DNA of 64,000 nt from Benincasa hispida (GCF_009727055.1 NC_052357.1:86390721-86454720); one strand, 5' to 3'. Counted from the first letter of the stretch, positions 23,661-35,859 are shown. Numbers and translations are program-made. Notes: generated by a model not told the origin, from the letters alone.

Positions 23661-25284
23661 ATGGCAGTGAGCTTGTTTTCGCATGACGTTTCTGATCTCT
23701 GTCTCGGCAAGCCTGCGCTGAGGCCGCTGTCCTTGTCCGCAGCCGTCGCCGACGCCTTGGTTGCTCTCCAATTCTCCGACGATTATTTCGTCAGTGTCTG
23801 GGATTGTCGTTTAGCGAAGAGCGGTTGCAGCGGCGAAGGCGATGGTGGTGCTGGCGGTGGCGATTTTGACTGCTGCCGGTGTGTCGGGAAGCTGTGTATG
23901 GTGGATGTGATTTGCTATCTCTGTAAGGACGAGAATTTGTTGTCCCCTTCGGCTGCATTGCGAGCTTCTGTCTCTGAAATTTTGCCTCAAATTCCTGGAA
24001 TCGTGATGCATTTGGAGCCGACTGCTAGGTATAAAAATCAATCTATTGAATTTTTTTATCTTTTCATTTCCCCCTTTTAGGGATTGTTTCAACAGTTTCT
24101 TTAATTGATTGGGTTTTTGAGAAAATTGTTAACGGCTGCGGTCCTGTTCACGTTTTACTTTGATGTTGATATTCTTTAATTGGGCATCTGAAATTTTGTC
24201 AGTTACTGATCTGAAATGAGCGTGTTGCACAAGTTTTTTTTCACACTCTGTTATGGCTTGTTTGTTGTTTTGCTTGTTCTTCATGAGAAAAGTGTTTTCC
24301 CCAAATAGTTTTTGTTTTCTTTGTTATCTTGTACTTTTCTTCTTCAACCGTATATGATACTGAATTCAGAAAGAGAATAATAGAGTTCTGTAAAGTTCTT
24401 AAAGATGAAGTTAATTGAAGTCTCTTTGTTCATATCCATATTCCAGCTTGTTAGAGGCCATTGATCTGGTTCTCCAAGGTGCTCAAAATTTAGTAGTCCC
24501 AATCAAGACTAAGTTAGGAAGCAATTCAAGAAGAAAACAGCTCAAAAACCCCACAAATGCCATCCATGGTGGCCTTGAATTCTGCTGGTTGACTCAGGAA
24601 GATATAATCAGATATCTCCTTAGCTCAATTGGCCTTTTTTCCTCCATTGCTGCGCTCTCCCTTGACAGCCTTGGCATCATTTGCACCAATCCCTTATCAG
24701 TAAACTACCACTCCCCTGCCTCTTCTGCCATTGGAGCCATTTCCCGTTGTATCGCCAATCAAACCTCGGTTGCAGTCATTGATGGCGAGGGAATTCTGAT
24801 CGGTGAGATCTCGCCTTTTGCCCTTGCCGGATGCGACAAGGCCGTTGCAGCTGCGATTATGACCTTGTCATCTGGTGACCTGATGGCCTACATTGATTGT
24901 GGGGGTCCTCCGGAGGATCTTGTTAAGGTTGTGAAAGCTAGGCTGAAAGATAGCAAGTTGGAAGGAATGCTAGAGGAATTCACTAATTCACCATCCTCAA
25001 TTGGGTCTGTATCTTTCACTTCTTCATCATCTGATGAGGAATTCTCGCCGTCTCCGAGCTCAAGAAGGTATAGGAGATCATCGAGCTACTCGGCACGAAT
25101 TACTCGCCGTGCTGAGGCCATAGTTTGTCATCCAAGAAGCTCCTTGGTAGCTGTTATGATCCAGGCAATTGCACACAGGGTGAACTATGTTTGGGTCATT
25201 GAAGATGACTGCAGTTTGATTGGAATGGTCACATTCCTTGATATGTTAAAAGTTTTCAGAGAACATCTAGAGATTACCGAGTAG
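23661..25284 (+). CDS. CBSX5-like CBS domain-containing protein
   Basis: Two exons, 23661-24028 and 24447-25284, joined in phase 2 (donor AG|GTATAA, acceptor TTCCAG|CTTG), give 401 residues. The N-terminus (MAVSLFSHDVSDLCLGKPAL) and overall plan match the plant CBSX5/CBSX6 group. A first CBS unit spans about 20-140 (VADALVAL, LLEAIDLVLQGAQNLVVPIK). It carries a Gly-rich insert (GDGGAGGGD, about 60-70). The second half (about 165-265) includes FCWLTQEDIIRYLLSSIGLF and AVIDGEGILIGEIS. A Ser-rich, basic linker (about 301-344, SVSFTSSSSDEEF then RRYRRSSSYS) precedes the last CBS segment (345-401, VNYVWVIEDDCSLIGMVTFLDMLK). CBS pairs bind adenosine nucleotides; the exact role of CBSX5 is not established. 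A TATA box and a poly(A) signal bracket the gene. The start is the first ATG, in good context after the leader. The frame is clean with no lesions. Assignment to CBSX5 rather than CBSX6 is from recalled family features. Confidence 0.93.
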
Positions 25285-25343
25285 ACTTTCAAGCCATTTG
25301 GCTTAGAAATTTTGCACCCCTCCCCCCAATCCCTTGTCTAAAG

Positions 25344-25349
25344 AATAAA
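25344..25349 (+). terminator. Candidate poly(A) signal of the CBSX5-like gene
   Basis: AATAAA lies 60 bases after the stop codon, followed by TTTTGTTTGTG-type U-rich DNA near 25430. Confidence 0.5.
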
Positions 25350-26097
25350 AACACTCAAAAGTTGGAATCTGTGTTGCCAAATTGAGACTATTTGGGACAA
25401 AATCCATTAGGTTATGTGTTATTTGTGATGTTTTGTTTGTGTCTATAAACTTTTGGGATCTGCATGTTTCAGCCCTTGTATTCTAAAAGCTCATGAACAG
25501 AGTAAGCAGATGTGGAGAGCTTTCAGTGAAAGCACTTTTTGCCTGTATAATGCTTTTTTTCTTTTATAAGTTTTTAACTAATGATGAAACTACCATGATT
25601 AAATTAATTCAATCAAATCTTGAGTATTGTAAAAGTGGATCAGAGAAGATTTTAGAAAAAAAAAAAAAGGGTAACCATTTTCCTAAGATGAGATGACAGC
25701 TCATTAATGATAAACAATTATGGAAGGTCTTACATGTCAATTGAATATTGGTCAATTGTCTGTCATTTGAACAATTAATTACCAAGATTTAGTTCTTTTG
25801 TTCATCTGTCATTCTCCTTCCCCACTCAACCACTGGTGATGCATATAAGATTTGGATCTTCCTTGAGATCACAAAATGATTCTCAAATGTGTAATGGAAA
25901 ATCAAAATAATCTAATATATGTTTTTTTGGTACATATAATGTGGGAAGTTGAGTGTATTAAGGACATCGAATGTGTAGAAGATATACTATGTTAGGTAAG
26001 CTAAGCTCTTTTTTATGGGATTTTGAAATAATTAAAATCATTTATGTTATATTTAAAATCACTTTTATTAATGTGTTTAGTTATTATAAATTACTTT
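25350..26097. other. Intergenic, no gene recognised
   Basis: The 67-codon frame at 25493-25696 has no recognisable domain and lies in the likely 3' untranslated or downstream region of the CBSX5-like gene. Confidence 0.5.
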
Positions 26098-26396
26098 GGG
26101 TGTGTTTGGGATAAGAACTATTTTAAACTATAATAACCATTTCTTACTACCGTAAATACTATTTCAAAATCTTTATTTACTACTGTTTTTATTATTTTAC
26201 ATTCACAATTTTTTATTATTTACTATAGTATTTACTATTTCATTCTCAAATTAAAATAGTTTACACTTCAAAAATATACTATTATAACCCAAACTAAAAT
26301 TATTTACACCTCAAATACTATCTATTATAACCCTATTATAATAACTTAGGACTATAATAAGCAACTCTTTGTTCCAAACGTCCCCTTTAATGTTTA
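26098..26396 (-). mobile_element. Tourist-like MITE, copy 2 (inverted relative to copy 1)
   Basis: Reverse-complement match to 19868-20180 over about 300 bases. The ends are GGGTGTGTTTGGGATAAGAAC on the left and CTTTGTTCCAAACGTCCCC on the right, an imperfect terminal inverted repeat of Tourist type. TTA before and TTAA after fit a TTA/TAA target duplication. Confidence 0.6.
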
Positions 26397-26996
26397 GTTT
26401 CACTTTTAACCATTTTTGTATCAATTTTGATTTTAAATGAATATAAACATGTTTCAAAGTGATTTTCTTTGAAACTTTCGAACATACCCAAAATTTACCT
26501 CATTTCATGCCAAATTGAAATTACTCAAAACAATTAATAAATATTAAAAAATCTCGGCCCAATACTATTTTCTGAACGTTTCCTCTTTTAACTCTACCTT
26601 ATTGATTAGGTATTTAGCCCATTTTACCATTTTATTTCTTTCCATGTCATAATTCATTTGAATTTTAATCCAATTGGAAGCCTGATAAAATTTTAGCCAG
26701 AAATATATAGATAAACCAAGTTAACAAAATTCCACGAAACATGGATTCGAACAAAATATTAATCATCTGGTTTCATGAACGTCTAGTAAAGGAAACAACA
26801 AAAGGAGATCAATTAGAACAAATAAATTTAGTAACAAGAGCAGTAAAACTGAACTAAAGTAGAACGTTTTTAGTCTTTCACAGAGAAAATTACATCAAAT
26901 CCACTAAGATTTCGAATAAGTCGACAATGGTGATTGAAATGTTAATATCAAACATAAAGTTATAAATATCTAAAGTGAAGATGAGAGCTAGGCTAA
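26397..26996. other. Intergenic, 3' flank of the RCC1 gene
   Basis: AT-rich DNA. The part nearest 26996 is the likely 3' untranslated region of the minus-strand gene. No further gene was seen. Confidence 0.5.
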
Positions 26997-29988
26997 CTAC
27001 CCAGATTCTGATACAGTACTCTCATCATCCAAATCCTGGATAAAGATTTCAGTGGGTTCAAGGCATCCTCTCAGAGATTCATGTCCCAATTGTGCTCGTT
27101 CATTATCCCCGAAGCCGAATATTTTTCCTTCCTCAGTAACCGCGACAGTGTGATACAGCCCCGTGCTGATTTGAGAAACACGGTGAGTTCTTAAGCTGTC
27201 GAGGCTTCGAGGTCTCAAGACTTTGTCAGATACTCCTCTGTCTGGAAATCCAAGGCTACCAAACCCCATCCACCCAAAACCATAAACGGTACCGTTGTCC
27301 ACCAACACAAAAGTTTTCCTCTTTCTCGCACATACCTGAAACAAAAACATTATCAAATAAGCCCTTAATAACACGATCTTAAATCCTAATACAGATTATG
27401 TAAGATATGCAGCATCTAATATTTCAAGCCTGTGTTATGAGCTACTTCATCGACTCTCAAAAAGGGAGGCACTAAAGGGAAGCAAATAGGAATCACACAC
27501 AGTTTTGGTTTGGTAACGATCCAGACCTGCACTGCAAGGTGGTTCTTAAGGCTGTTTAGGGGTTGAGGAATAGTCTTATCAATCTCATCTCCATGGCCCA
27601 GGGCACCACAGTAGCCTTTTCCCCAAGTATAAACCTGTAATGAGAAATCAACTAAAACCATGTCACAACAGTTCTTGCAATGATCTGCCTAAACTAAAAC
27701 ATAGGATGTTAATAAGGTTAATATGTTCATCTTAAATTTGGGAACTAACAAATCCATTCGAATCTAATGCCACTGCATGCTCATCTCCAGCAGATACAGA
27801 AACAACATGAATATCCTTCAATCTAAATGTCTGTAGGACACGAGGCTGGAACTCATTGTGCTGCTCTCCATGGCCAAGGCAGAAATTAGATCCTGACCCA
27901 AAAGAGTATACTCTCCCATCATTAACTACGGCCAATACATAGCTTGGACCAGCAGCAATCTGAATTACAGATCCAATTTCCAGAAGCCGTTGAACAATCT
28001 TTGGAGTAGGTCCCTCTAGAGTATCGCCATGGCCAAGCTGACCATATGTGTTTGTTCCACATGTATAGACGTGGCCTTGTCTTGTTAAAAACACTGAAAA
28101 ATTAAGCCCCACAGAGACCTGAAGAAAATTTACATGCTATAGTTACCAAGTAGTTCATCGTTTCAACCAAGCATGAATGCATGTTTATGGAGGTATCTAC
28201 GGCTTTAGTTCCCTTCTTTTGTAGTACTACATTCCATCAACAAAATATGTGAATCCACTTAAAAAAAGAATAGATGTATATTAAGGCACGCAGTTGTCAA
28301 CTGGTTAACTACATCCAGTTCTATCTTCAGCCTGTATATGACGTTGTAATTAAATGTAAAATTCAATCAAATCACAGAAGGAAAATACATATTTGACAAA
28401 TTAAACAGCGATTAAAAGCATATTACCTGCTTGCAAGGAATTCCATTTAATGCTTCAACAAGTCTAGGTCTAAAGATTTGACAGCTTGTATCTCTGTGCC
28501 CACAACAAAATGATGAATTATCTCCACAGGTGAAAACCTATTGGAGAAGACAAGCCATTGGGTTACCAAAGAGTCAAAGACATTAATTGAGAGCGACATC
28601 CATGAAACCATATACTACAGCGTCAACAAGTGAGACATGAAATAACTACAGCAGAAAAACCTAGTTAACAACGATCGGCAAACACCTGTTCCTTTCATGC
28701 ACTACTAAGGCATCAATCTAAGTACTACGAAGTTGAGAGATTCGATACAGCCATTTAAGGTTTATCATGATTTATAAAATGAGAAAAGTAGAACTTAGGA
28801 AGATAAGAGTCTTCGATTTCCAACATGGTACTTCTAATAATTAAAGCTACGAGCTCAATTAAGGATCAAATTAGCAATAAGACTATCAAAATTCTATAAT
28901 ACAGGAACTCATAGACATCAACTTTTCTTACAGTCACTGATCAAATCAGTAGAGAAATACCAAATGTTAAAGTGTACAGTTTATTTGGGATTAGAAAGAT
29001 ACTGAAAAAGAACATCCACATACAGAGAGGGGAAGCACAAAATCTGTGTGAAGCAGACGTGAAAACAGTATATAGCAGATCAAACATAGTAAAGATTATT
29101 ATATAGATCAAATCCAACATAAGATTAAATTGTTGACCTGTCCTGATTGTGTGACAAAAGCAGCATGATTGTGAGAAGCAGAAACTTGCTCAACGTGTAT
29201 AGAAGGTGGAAAATTTATTCGGGTAAATGTTACACATTGCGTAGTTTCAGAGCCATGACCCAGAACACCACATAAGCTGGAACCACAAGAGTATACTGAT
29301 GCATTGCTGATCAGTAATGTATGATATCTTCCAGTTGCTATCTGCATCTGCTATAAAATAAATAGGAAAATAACTTCAAATTCTCTTCCACAAATCATAG
29401 GTATAAAAAAGAATCTGCAGCAAACATAATCTTAGAACTCAATGATACAATTGTACAACCTATAGAACAGATCCTATTCAAGTAAAGCCATCCATAATAA
29501 ATATAATCTACGCTATAAAGAACTGATTTGTCCAAAATAATGAATTCTAATGCAGAAGATAGTAGATGATTCTTTCATGCAAATAAGCAAAATCCAAGCA
29601 CACTCATTCAACTAAAAGAAAAGCAATATAGTTCTAAAAGAAATAATACATTGCCTTCTGAGGTCTCAACGATGTTGGAAGATTTCTCCACCAATTGCAG
29701 GAACCGAAAAACCCGTTTCCACTTCCCTTGACAGCGATCAAAAAGTTGTCTTTTGGAATCCTCTCCCATTCCGGAATAAATGTTGTGTGATATACATAAC
29801 TGAAATGCTGCAAAATCAACTAATGACTGAAACTTGAGAGGGTACAGCTCATGGCTCCCTCCAAACAACTTGCAAGTCAACTCCAAGCAAACAAGATCAT
29901 AAGTGTTCAGCCGACCAGACGTTAGAACTTCTAAGATCAAATGCGAAGGCAAATCCGCAAATGAAGTCGAATGAAGCCATTTAGCCAT
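26997..29988 (-). CDS. F-box-like / RCC1 repeat protein (UVR8-like fold)
   Basis: Six coding exons on the minus strand: 29988-29650, 29347-29138, 28537-28427, 28118-27750, 27634-27527 and 27335-26997. All five introns are phase 0 with GT-AG ends, giving 491 residues. Residues about 8-45 (SFADLPSHLILEVL, DLVCLELTCKLF) resemble an F-box. Seven RCC1-type blades follow, marked by VYSCGSSLCGVLGHG, VFTCGDNSSFCCGH, VYTCGTNTYGQLGHG, VYSFGSGSNFCLGHG, VYTWGKGYCGALGHG, VYGFGWMGFGSLG and IFGFGDNERAQLGHE, enough for a seven-bladed propeller. It resembles the plant family annotated as RCC1 repeat or UVR8-like proteins, of the kind represented by Arabidopsis At3g15430 as I recall it. It lacks the repeated GWRHT motifs of the true UV-B receptor, so UVR8 identity is rejected. 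The ATG at 29988 is the first in frame; a TTG four codons earlier was not used. Function is unknown: propeller for partner binding, possible SCF adaptor. Confidence 0.93.
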
Positions 29989-31650
29989 GTTTTCAGTCAA
30001 TATGACTTTCCAAGCTTGAATGAAATCTCAACCAAAAATCCCCCTGAAATACAGTTAAAACTGATTCCCAGCTAATTACAGAGATGCTGACAGATGTAAC
30101 CAACTCTGGCCAACACACAAGGGTTGTCAAATTTTTAGGCGAAATCTCAAGCAGTTAAAGCAACATATAAAGAACACATCAGAAGGGAGGAAAATATGGG
30201 AAATAGAGTATAAAAAAGGCGTTCTTGAAAAGAATTTCAGCCGTAATGAGTACAATGATTGGAAACAAATCATCAGATGGGACAAATGACACCCACACAA
30301 GTTATCCCAAGTTGAAGAAATACAATTTCTTTTTCCTGCAAAAATCAACAAAGCCAGTAGAAACAATTAGAATGCAGTAAATTACCTCAAAGAAAATGAC
30401 AAAATAGCAGTAACAAATTTCAAGTTGACCCAATATTCAAAGGTGGTTCATACTTAAAAGTAGTTGAGATAACTAAATAATTAATTGGTTCAGACAACCA
30501 ATGTTACTGACAAAAAGAACAGGGATGAATTTGAAAATGAACGATGATGTTGATGAGAGAAAAAAGAGGCTTTATGATTGCAATGTGTGGCACAGGACCA
30601 AGCATGCAACAAATTAAAGATTAATACAGTAATCAAAAGCAAGAGTGATTATTACAAGGCTTGTTAGTGCCGGTCACTAACTTTTCTGCAGAAAACTTAA
30701 AATTAAACAACTTCAATGACAAATGAAAAGGGGGATGAGAAAGAATGTTAATAAGCGACAACTTTGGATTCTCACTAACGGAAAGAGACAGAGAGAGCAG
30801 GCTAGAGTGATGATTACATAAGCTTGTGACTGCCGGTCACTCGCTTTTCTGCAGAAAAGTTAAGATTCAATTACCTTCACTGACAAATGGAACAGCAATG
30901 AGAAGGGAAGTGTATTGGCGACGAAAATGGACTCAGAACTTTCCTTAAAGCCCTCTCTCTCTCCAAATAACATACTCTGTTTTTTCCATTTCAAGTAAGG
31001 GAATTTCAAAACACAAATGAAAGGATTTAGACGATGTGTCTGATAAAAATAAAGAGTAATTCGCAAAAAACCATCGTTCAGGTCGCTGTAGTCCAAGCAC
31101 CTCTTATCATAATTTTGGAGTTAGACCTAACAACTTTCACATGAATCACCATAGGAAAATTCTTTTTCCCTTAAAGAAGCTCGTGCTTTCAGAAAAATTT
31201 CTAAATACGCGTCAAACACAGCTATCAGCACACACTCACATGTCAAATTGAAAACCCATTAAGAATTGAATCACAATTCCTGAAAAACCCAAACTTCCTA
31301 CTTCCATCCATACATTTGAAGAAAAAGAAGTGCATCGTTCACAGAATTTGGGCCTTCTCCGACAAATAAACAACTAGAATCCACCCCGGATTATCGGTCA
31401 ATAATATACAGCATTTCAAACAAGATCCTCCGACTTTTAGGAAGACATTATGGATTATAATCGATTTCATAACAATTCAGATCTTGTTTTAGGCAAATCA
31501 AAGTAAACAACAATTAGAATGAAGAAAAGTATCTGCTGACTGAGTATATGTGTATACAGAATCAATTGGAAGAAAGGAAAAGAAGGAAAGAAACCTGTGG
31601 ATTAAGAATTGAGATGTTGCGCTCTGACTTTTAGAAGAAAGTGCAAAATC
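29989..31650 (-). other. Spliced 5' untranslated leader of the RCC1 gene (inferred)
   Basis: On the minus strand a likely first leader exon ends at about 31594 with CAG|GTTTCT. A likely second exon begins near 30338 after TTTTTGCAG (GAAAAAGAAATTG) and runs to the ATG at 29988. The roughly 1.25 kb between is then a leader intron containing a tandem duplication (30643-30950). No transcript evidence was available; splice choices are read from consensus only. Confidence 0.45.
30643..30950 (-). repeat. Diverged tandem duplication in the RCC1 leader intron
   Basis: Two copies about 175 bases apart (30643-30775 and 30813-30945) share AGAGTGATNATTACA, TGCCGGTCACT, CTTTTCTGCAGAAAA and ACTGACAAATG-type words in the same order, at roughly 75-80 percent by eye. 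Confidence 0.85.
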
Positions 31651-33150
31651 CTCCTCGATTTCTGGAGAGAGTAGGAAGTGCCTTCCCCTTCAATATGCAC
31701 ACAAACACAAAAAGCTTCAATTTTGAGAGAGAATATGCTCCCAGTTTTTCCTTTCCTCTCTCAATAATAATAATAATGTTTTCTTATATATATATATATA
31801 TATTTATTTATTTTACTTTTTCTAAATTTCTAAATATTATTTTTTTAAGAATGGTTTTTAAATGTAGAAAAATAAATCAAAATATTTATAAAATATAGCA
31901 AAATTTCTATCAATATCTATTAGTGATATTGATACACAGTGATAGCTATCAGTGTCTATCATTGATAATTCTAAAATTTTGTCATATCTTGTAAATATTT
32001 TGAATAGTTTTATCATTTGAAATAATTTCTCTTTGTTTAATCCTTAAATTTTGCATAAACTATATTTTATCATTCAACCTTTGACACTAATTTTATAAAA
32101 TCATTTTTTTTCAAAAAAAAAAATGTAACATGTTTTTTTCATTGGTTAAGTACCTAAATAAGTTAGGTTGAACATCACCATATAGTTATTTTAAGATACC
32201 CTAGAATGTTTGGTTTTTAGAAAAAAAAAAAACTCATAAACAATATTTTTATCTATTGATTTTTTTGGGTTACACGAGAGAGTAATTTTAAAAAATAAAA
32301 CTAAGTTTTGATTTTTTTTAAAAAAACTCTTTTTTCTATAGAATCTAGCTAAAAGTATATATTTAGTTAAGAAAGATGAAATTACGATACAAAAGTTGGA
32401 AAAAGCCCAACACAGTTTTCAGAATTTTCAAAGTAAAAAAAACTATTATCGTGAATAAGATATCTATTATTTCTCTATACTAGAGATGTCCATTGGACGG
32501 GATAGGAAACCATTTCGGCCCGACTCCATAGATTAAATTGACATCTTTACTCATTACAATACCATTTTTTGAATTCAAAAAGGAAAAAAAAAATGCAATT
32601 ATCAAATTGTGTGGGAGATATCCATAATGTTTAATATTGAAATTGTTAAAGTCATTTTCAAAGTTATCCTAAAAACTACATTCAATCATTCAACATTAAT
32701 TTAACATTTTAACACTTTTAAATGTAATTTTCATACCATCAATATTGGATTTGAATCATTAAAATTGTGTTTTAGAGTGATTTTGAAAATTAAAAAAAAT
32801 GATAAATCATTTTAGAATCAATTCTCAAACATGTCCGTTTGATGATATTTAAATCTGTGTTAGAATGGTTAAAAAAACAAAAAGAAAGGCAAATACTTAA
32901 GTAGTATTACATGAAATTTTTAGGAACTAAAATAAATAAAAGTCAACTAAAATAGGTTACTTGAAGTTTAAGAAATCGAAATAAATTAAATGTGAAAGTT
33001 TAAAGAAAAAAAATAAATTAAACCATATAGTGATATATATTTATTTATTGACAATCCATATAGTATATTTAATGCATTAATTTCAAGTTCGTTCTCTCTA
33101 CATAATGATTTGACTTTTGAATCAATAAATTATTTTAGCATTATTATTCA
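31651..33150. other. AT-rich intergenic DNA
   Basis: Includes a (TA)n tract (about 31786-31802) and the dispersed repeat at 32205-32400. No gene was recognised. The promoter of the minus-strand RCC1 gene should lie here, just above 31650. Confidence 0.5.
32205..32400 (+). repeat. Copy of the 18480-19390 dispersed repeat family
   Basis: TTTGGTTTTTAGAAAA, AAAACTAAGTTTTGA and TTAGTTAAGAAAGATG appear in the same order as in the copy at 18515-18730. Confidence 0.5.
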
Positions 33151-33169
33151 TTAATGTCTAAAATAAAAG

Positions 33170-33500
33170 AAAGATGAGTTTTTCAACCAAATATGTCACA
33201 TTCCTTGGTGGCTAAGCATGTTTTAGTGAAGAAAGAGTTCAACATCACTCTAGCTTAAGATGGAAGAAATATTCTATAAGTCCAACAATGGAATTTGGGC
33301 TTGGATTTTCCTAACTGATCTTGACATTGTGCTATGGAATTTTGTATTGATTGTGATTATGCACATCAAATTGCCAACAATTCAATTAGAAAAAACAAGT
33401 TGGTTGTTGTTTGTTTGTTGTAAGGGATTATATATGTTACCTAACTATATAGCATCAATCAAATGTTGTGTTTATAAAGAGACATGTATGCTGTAATTCA
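33170..33500 (+). pseudogene. Possible RNase H-domain fragment of a non-LTR element
   Basis: With one shift, the frame reads SHSL then AKHVLVKKEFN, reminiscent of the HxLAK(H/F)AL end of plant LINE or RVT_3 RNase H domains. Stops follow after about 20 residues. The 78-codon frame at 33260-33496 has no recognisable domain. Weak evidence. Confidence 0.25.
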
Positions 33501-33699
33501 ATACCTTTGAGAATTTGTTTCTTAAAAGTTTATTTAATATAAATATATTTAATTAGTTAAGATATTATATCATTAACAAAAAGTTAGAAATTCGAATTCT
33601 TATCTCCACATATTGTAATTTCAACTTTAAAAGAAAATATCAAGAGTTTAATTTTGGGTTTTCTTACGGATGACTCGGAAGGAAAAATGAGATTTGCCA

Positions 33700-33915
33700 T
33701 ACTTTTCTTATGGAGGACACGGATGAAATTGGCTTACTCGCTCTCTTATTCTCATATTTCTCTCTCTTTCCTCTCACCTATCGCTCTCCTCTCCCTTTTT
33801 CTCACGGTCTCGCTCTTTTGCTCCTTTTCCTCTTACAGATCGCTCTCATCTCCTTTTTTCTCACGATCTCGCTCTTTTACCATCAGTCTTGCAGTCTTGC
33901 TCTTTGTTGTGTATA
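33700..33915. repeat. CT-rich low-complexity tract with repeated CGCTCT words
   Basis: TCTCACGGTCTCGCTCTTTT and TCTCACGATCTCGCTCTTTT repeat about 63 bases apart (near 33798 and 33861), with CTCCTTTTCCTC-type spacers. Two overlapping frames stay open only because of the composition. Confidence 0.6.
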
Positions 33916-33929
33916 ATTTTGCGTGTGTG

Positions 33930-35420
33930 TTATATTGATCAATTAAATTATCTTTAAATAAATACAAGTTTTCTCTAATTAAACCCAAGTGTAAGTTTAA
34001 GTGAAGTGTCTTAACAAATACTAGGGTCGAACACAGGGACTTGGAACTGATAATTAATGTTGAACTTGATGAATGATATTTACGCAGGAATGTTCAATTA
34101 GTGTGTTGATGACTGTTTGTACCAGGATTTATTTATTTTTTTTTTTTAAAAAAAACTATTCAAAAGCAATAAAAGAGATGATGAGAAAGTGATGCATTGA
34201 AGATCAAAGTGAAGTGTGTTGTGGTGAGAGATGGTGAGTGGTAATGTGTTGAGTGATAGGGAATGGAATGCATTGATGGAAAGTATTGCAACACAAAAGA
34301 AATAGTTTGTGTGGAGTGATGGAAAATCAATTAATAAAGCATGGTTGAGAAGGTTCACTAACATTCACCTAAATGATGCACAAATATCCATTCATGTCTT
34401 TAATTTATTAAATGAAGAACTCACTTCTTGGTGTTTAAGGCCTAATAATCTTATCTCTAGCTCAAGTTAAAAATGAACAAAAGATTAACTTTATCTCTAA
34501 AGCCACTTATTTCCTTGTTTACTGATTTCAATAGCCACTTGCTCTCTCGAGTAATTAGCTATTCCTATTTGTCAGATGGATTCAAGTAATAGATTAAGCA
34601 TACATCAAACAAGATGAACTTCAACTTATGCAAAACTTATAAGGATATTACTTTATTCTTCCTAACCCATTAAGAATTTAACAACTCATGATGGAGAGAG
34701 GTGAATACATGGATGGATAAGGAGGATGAAAATCATGGTTTATATTTAAAATAAAGAGTTTCTCAATCTCAATATCTCAATACAAACTCAAAGTAAGCAA
34801 CAGAATAAATGTGCAAAGATAGACATGTCAAGTCGCCAGTCACAATCTCTTGCTCCCTTTGGCTTTGATGGATGTCTGTTTCACTGTGCTGGTGATGGAG
34901 ATTGATGGACTCTGCCTCTAGAGAAGAAGATTGAGCTTTCACTCAGAATTCCTCAAAGAGAAGATCGAGAGGTTGAAGAAGATGGAGGATGAAAGTGGGT
35001 AGAGTTGGGACCAATCTCTTGACTAAGAATCTCACCCTTTCAACATGAGAGTTTTGAGCTATTTATAGGTGTCAAATGAAAAGTTCTTCAGCTTCTTTCC
35101 AATGATGATTTAACATACTTGCATTTAATTTCATGCCTTGCTGCGCCAAATTTCTCATGTCACAGGTTCATTGGTTCTGTCGCGACTGTCTCAAATCAGT
35201 TTCCAACTTGCAGTTTAATTAGACAAGTCACCTCCTATGCGTTTGTCATTTTCCTTTCTTTATGATTTTTTTCAACGCATAATTCTTCTTTGCATGTAAG
35301 ATTAGGTTGGTTGATCTTTTGCGTCCAATGGCTATAGTGTCATCTTCCTTTGTCAAGTTCTTTTTTTTTTTCATTAAACCTTGCATTTAAAAATGTTAGA
35401 CTTATAATATTTCAGGATTA
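33930..35420 (-). repeat. Possible gypsy LTR/leader remnant (weak)
   Basis: On the minus strand, CCTATAAATAGCTC (near 35055) could be an LTR TATA box, and AAGTCCCTGTGTTCGACCCTAG (34020-34042) is a phrase I associate with the end of Tat/Athila-type LTR-leader regions. A similar GTCCTCGTGTTCGACCTC stands in the gypsy 5' LTR at about 42047-42065. No coding part, primer site or paired LTR was found. The rest of the stretch has no gene I can support. Confidence 0.3.
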
Positions 35421-35660
35421 TGTTGGTTTTTTTGCCCTTAATCTCAAATTAATTTATTTTAATTAATTAATAAATTAATATTTTGATGATAAAAAAGTTG
35501 CTTTTATTTATTAATAATTTGAGTATTTTGAAGTGTCCATTGTGTAGAGCTTGGAACAATGGTTCCAAGGCAATTTGAATCACTCAAATTGGAATTCAAA
35601 CGAATAAGATATGACCGAAACAAACTTAACGGAAAAATCCCGAGCTGATGACATGACAAA
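35421..35660 (+). repeat. Fragment related to the solo-LTR at 15684
   Basis: Begins TGTTGG and matches 15684-15905 through AATATTTTGATGATAA, GTGTAGAGCTTGGAACAATGG, AATTCAAACGAA and AAAAATCCCGAGC. Similarity is lost at about 35660. Confidence 0.7.
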
Positions 35661-35859
35661 CAGTCCTCGACCATGCATTCGACGATCGACAACTCAAAAG
35701 AGAACCGACGATCAAAATCTAAATGTAGAATAGGTTGTAGGTGAAACTAGGACAATCAAAGCGGCAATGGGCTTGTTAACCTTTTCATTGAAGCGGCAAG
35801 GGGGAAGGGGACTGATCCAAAAATCAACAAATCAATCGAGAAACTATGAAAAAAATCGA

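Noticed and set aside
25493..25696. 67-codon frame after the CBSX5-like gene
   Set aside because: Single short frame in the downstream region, ending in a poly-A-derived lysine run; no domain or promoter.
26997..29988. Identity as the UV-B receptor UVR8
   Set aside because: An F-box-like N-terminus is present and the repeated GWRHT motifs with the tryptophan triad of UVR8 are not seen.
29989..30000. Upstream TTG start of the RCC1 protein
   Set aside because: Plant nuclear genes use ATG; ATG at 29988 is in the same frame and precedes the F-box.
33654..33938. Overlapping 94- and 68-codon frames
   Set aside because: CT-rich low-complexity DNA giving S/L/F-rich peptides; no domain or splice context.
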